64,000 nucleotides of DNA from Sulfurimicrobium sp963779055 (GTDB taxonomy: Bacteria > Pseudomonadota > Gammaproteobacteria > Burkholderiales > Sulfuricellaceae): assembly GCA_963779055.1 (NCBI GenBank), contig CAVZWN010000004.1:496001-560000 (forward strand). The letters run 5' to 3'. Below, piece by piece: positions 63,775 to 64,000 of the stretch. Each line of letters begins with the position of its first letter. Position 1 is the stretch's first letter. The translations under genes and the position numbers were made by a program. The notes under the pieces were generated by a model. The model had not been told where the DNA came from, did no database searches, and worked only from the letters and a program-made list of their open reading frames with translations.

Positions 63775-63879
63775 GAGCGGGGCAATACCACCAAATAATC
63801 GACTGGTGAAGTTTTACCCCAATCACACCCTTGCGTCCAGCCGATCCTGCGGAAAAATAGACTTGAGCACAGAACCTAT

Positions 63880-64000
63880 TCAGGCATGCTGCAGCGTGGG
63901 CTGACGCCGCCAGGATTGAGTCAAGCGCTTGAACAGACTGCCACAACTCACGGTCAGGATATCCACGTCCTGCACGATTCCATGCTGCAGATCCCCGTCG
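63880..64000 (-). CDS. C-terminal end of an unknown gene (continues beyond window)
   Basis: On the minus strand an open frame enters at the window edge and ends at the TGA at 63880-63882. The visible 39 residues are DGDLQHGIVQDVDILTVSCG then SLFKRLTQSWRRQPTLQHA. I do not recognise a family from this short tail. It is upstream of and on the same strand as the response regulator, about 105 bases away, so it may or may not be in the same transcript. Confidence 0.4.
   Translation of the reverse strand, partial: DGDLQHGIVQDVDILTVSCGSLFKRLTQSWRRQPTLQHA

Overview
The window looks like a chromosome segment of a free-living betaproteobacterium, probably of the Nitrosomonadales/Gallionellales/Sulfuricella type. 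I base this on gene order and protein flavour and cannot confirm a genus. Supporting signs are the pepA-holC-valS cluster divergent from lptFG, ilvB-ilvN-ilvC-psd-pssA, an ECF sigma/DUF3619/DUF3106/RDD module, earP next to efp with an Arg-type EF-P, trxA-rho, and clpS-clpA. No rRNA, tRNA or CRISPR array was seen. Almost all of the window is core metabolism and maintenance, with a few accessory or decaying patches.

Layout. 1-0.73 kb: the C-terminus of an Orn/Lys/Arg decarboxylase and a second, truncated copy of the same C-terminus joined to a repeat element. 0.98-7.96 kb: a type IV pilus minor-pilin operon (fimT, pilV, pilW, pilX, pilY1, pilE). The first four genes carry many frameshifts; pilY1 and pilE are intact. 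8.2-10.2 kb: frameshifted thiO, a methyltransferase and a small unknown gene. 10.3-17.9 kb: valS, a DUF2486-like gene, holC and pepA on the minus strand, with lptF-lptG divergent. 17.9-19.7 kb: ECF sigma factor operon. 19.9-26.3 kb: branched-chain amino acid synthesis, phosphatidylethanolamine synthesis and an RNA helicase. 26.3-33.3 kb: a tightly overlapping addB-addA repair operon. 33.4-46 kb: trxA, rho, an unknown 513-aa protein, fliW, hemN, a Ser/Thr kinase-HDOD-GAF protein, efp/earP, clpA/clpS and a cold shock gene. 46-57.5 kb: a Na,K-ATPase-like P-type pump, icd, rluE, nudJ, mnmA, a GST and frameshifted acnB. 57.5-60 kb: a small accessory patch (VapC remnant, HNH nuclease, HflX, repeats). 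60-64 kb: dut, coaBC, a two-component system and the end of an unknown gene.

Two patterns stand out. First, short palindromic elements lie inside the reading frames of valS (93 bp), addA (93 bp) and addB (90 bp). Each has a length divisible by three, so each adds about 30 residues without breaking the frame; relatives occur at gene junctions elsewhere in the window. Second, every frameshift outside the pilin locus (thiO one, addB one, addA three, acnB two) is repaired by removing a single base. This points either to a sequencing or assembly bias or to a common mutational process.

The best candidate for an undescribed system is the sigma factor operon at 17.9-19.7 kb. It encodes an ECF-like sigma factor, a single-membrane-span protein with a His-rich stretch that has anti-sigma-like topology (DUF3619), a secreted DUF3106 protein and an RDD membrane protein. 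The kinase-HDOD-GAF protein at 38.8 kb is a second candidate.
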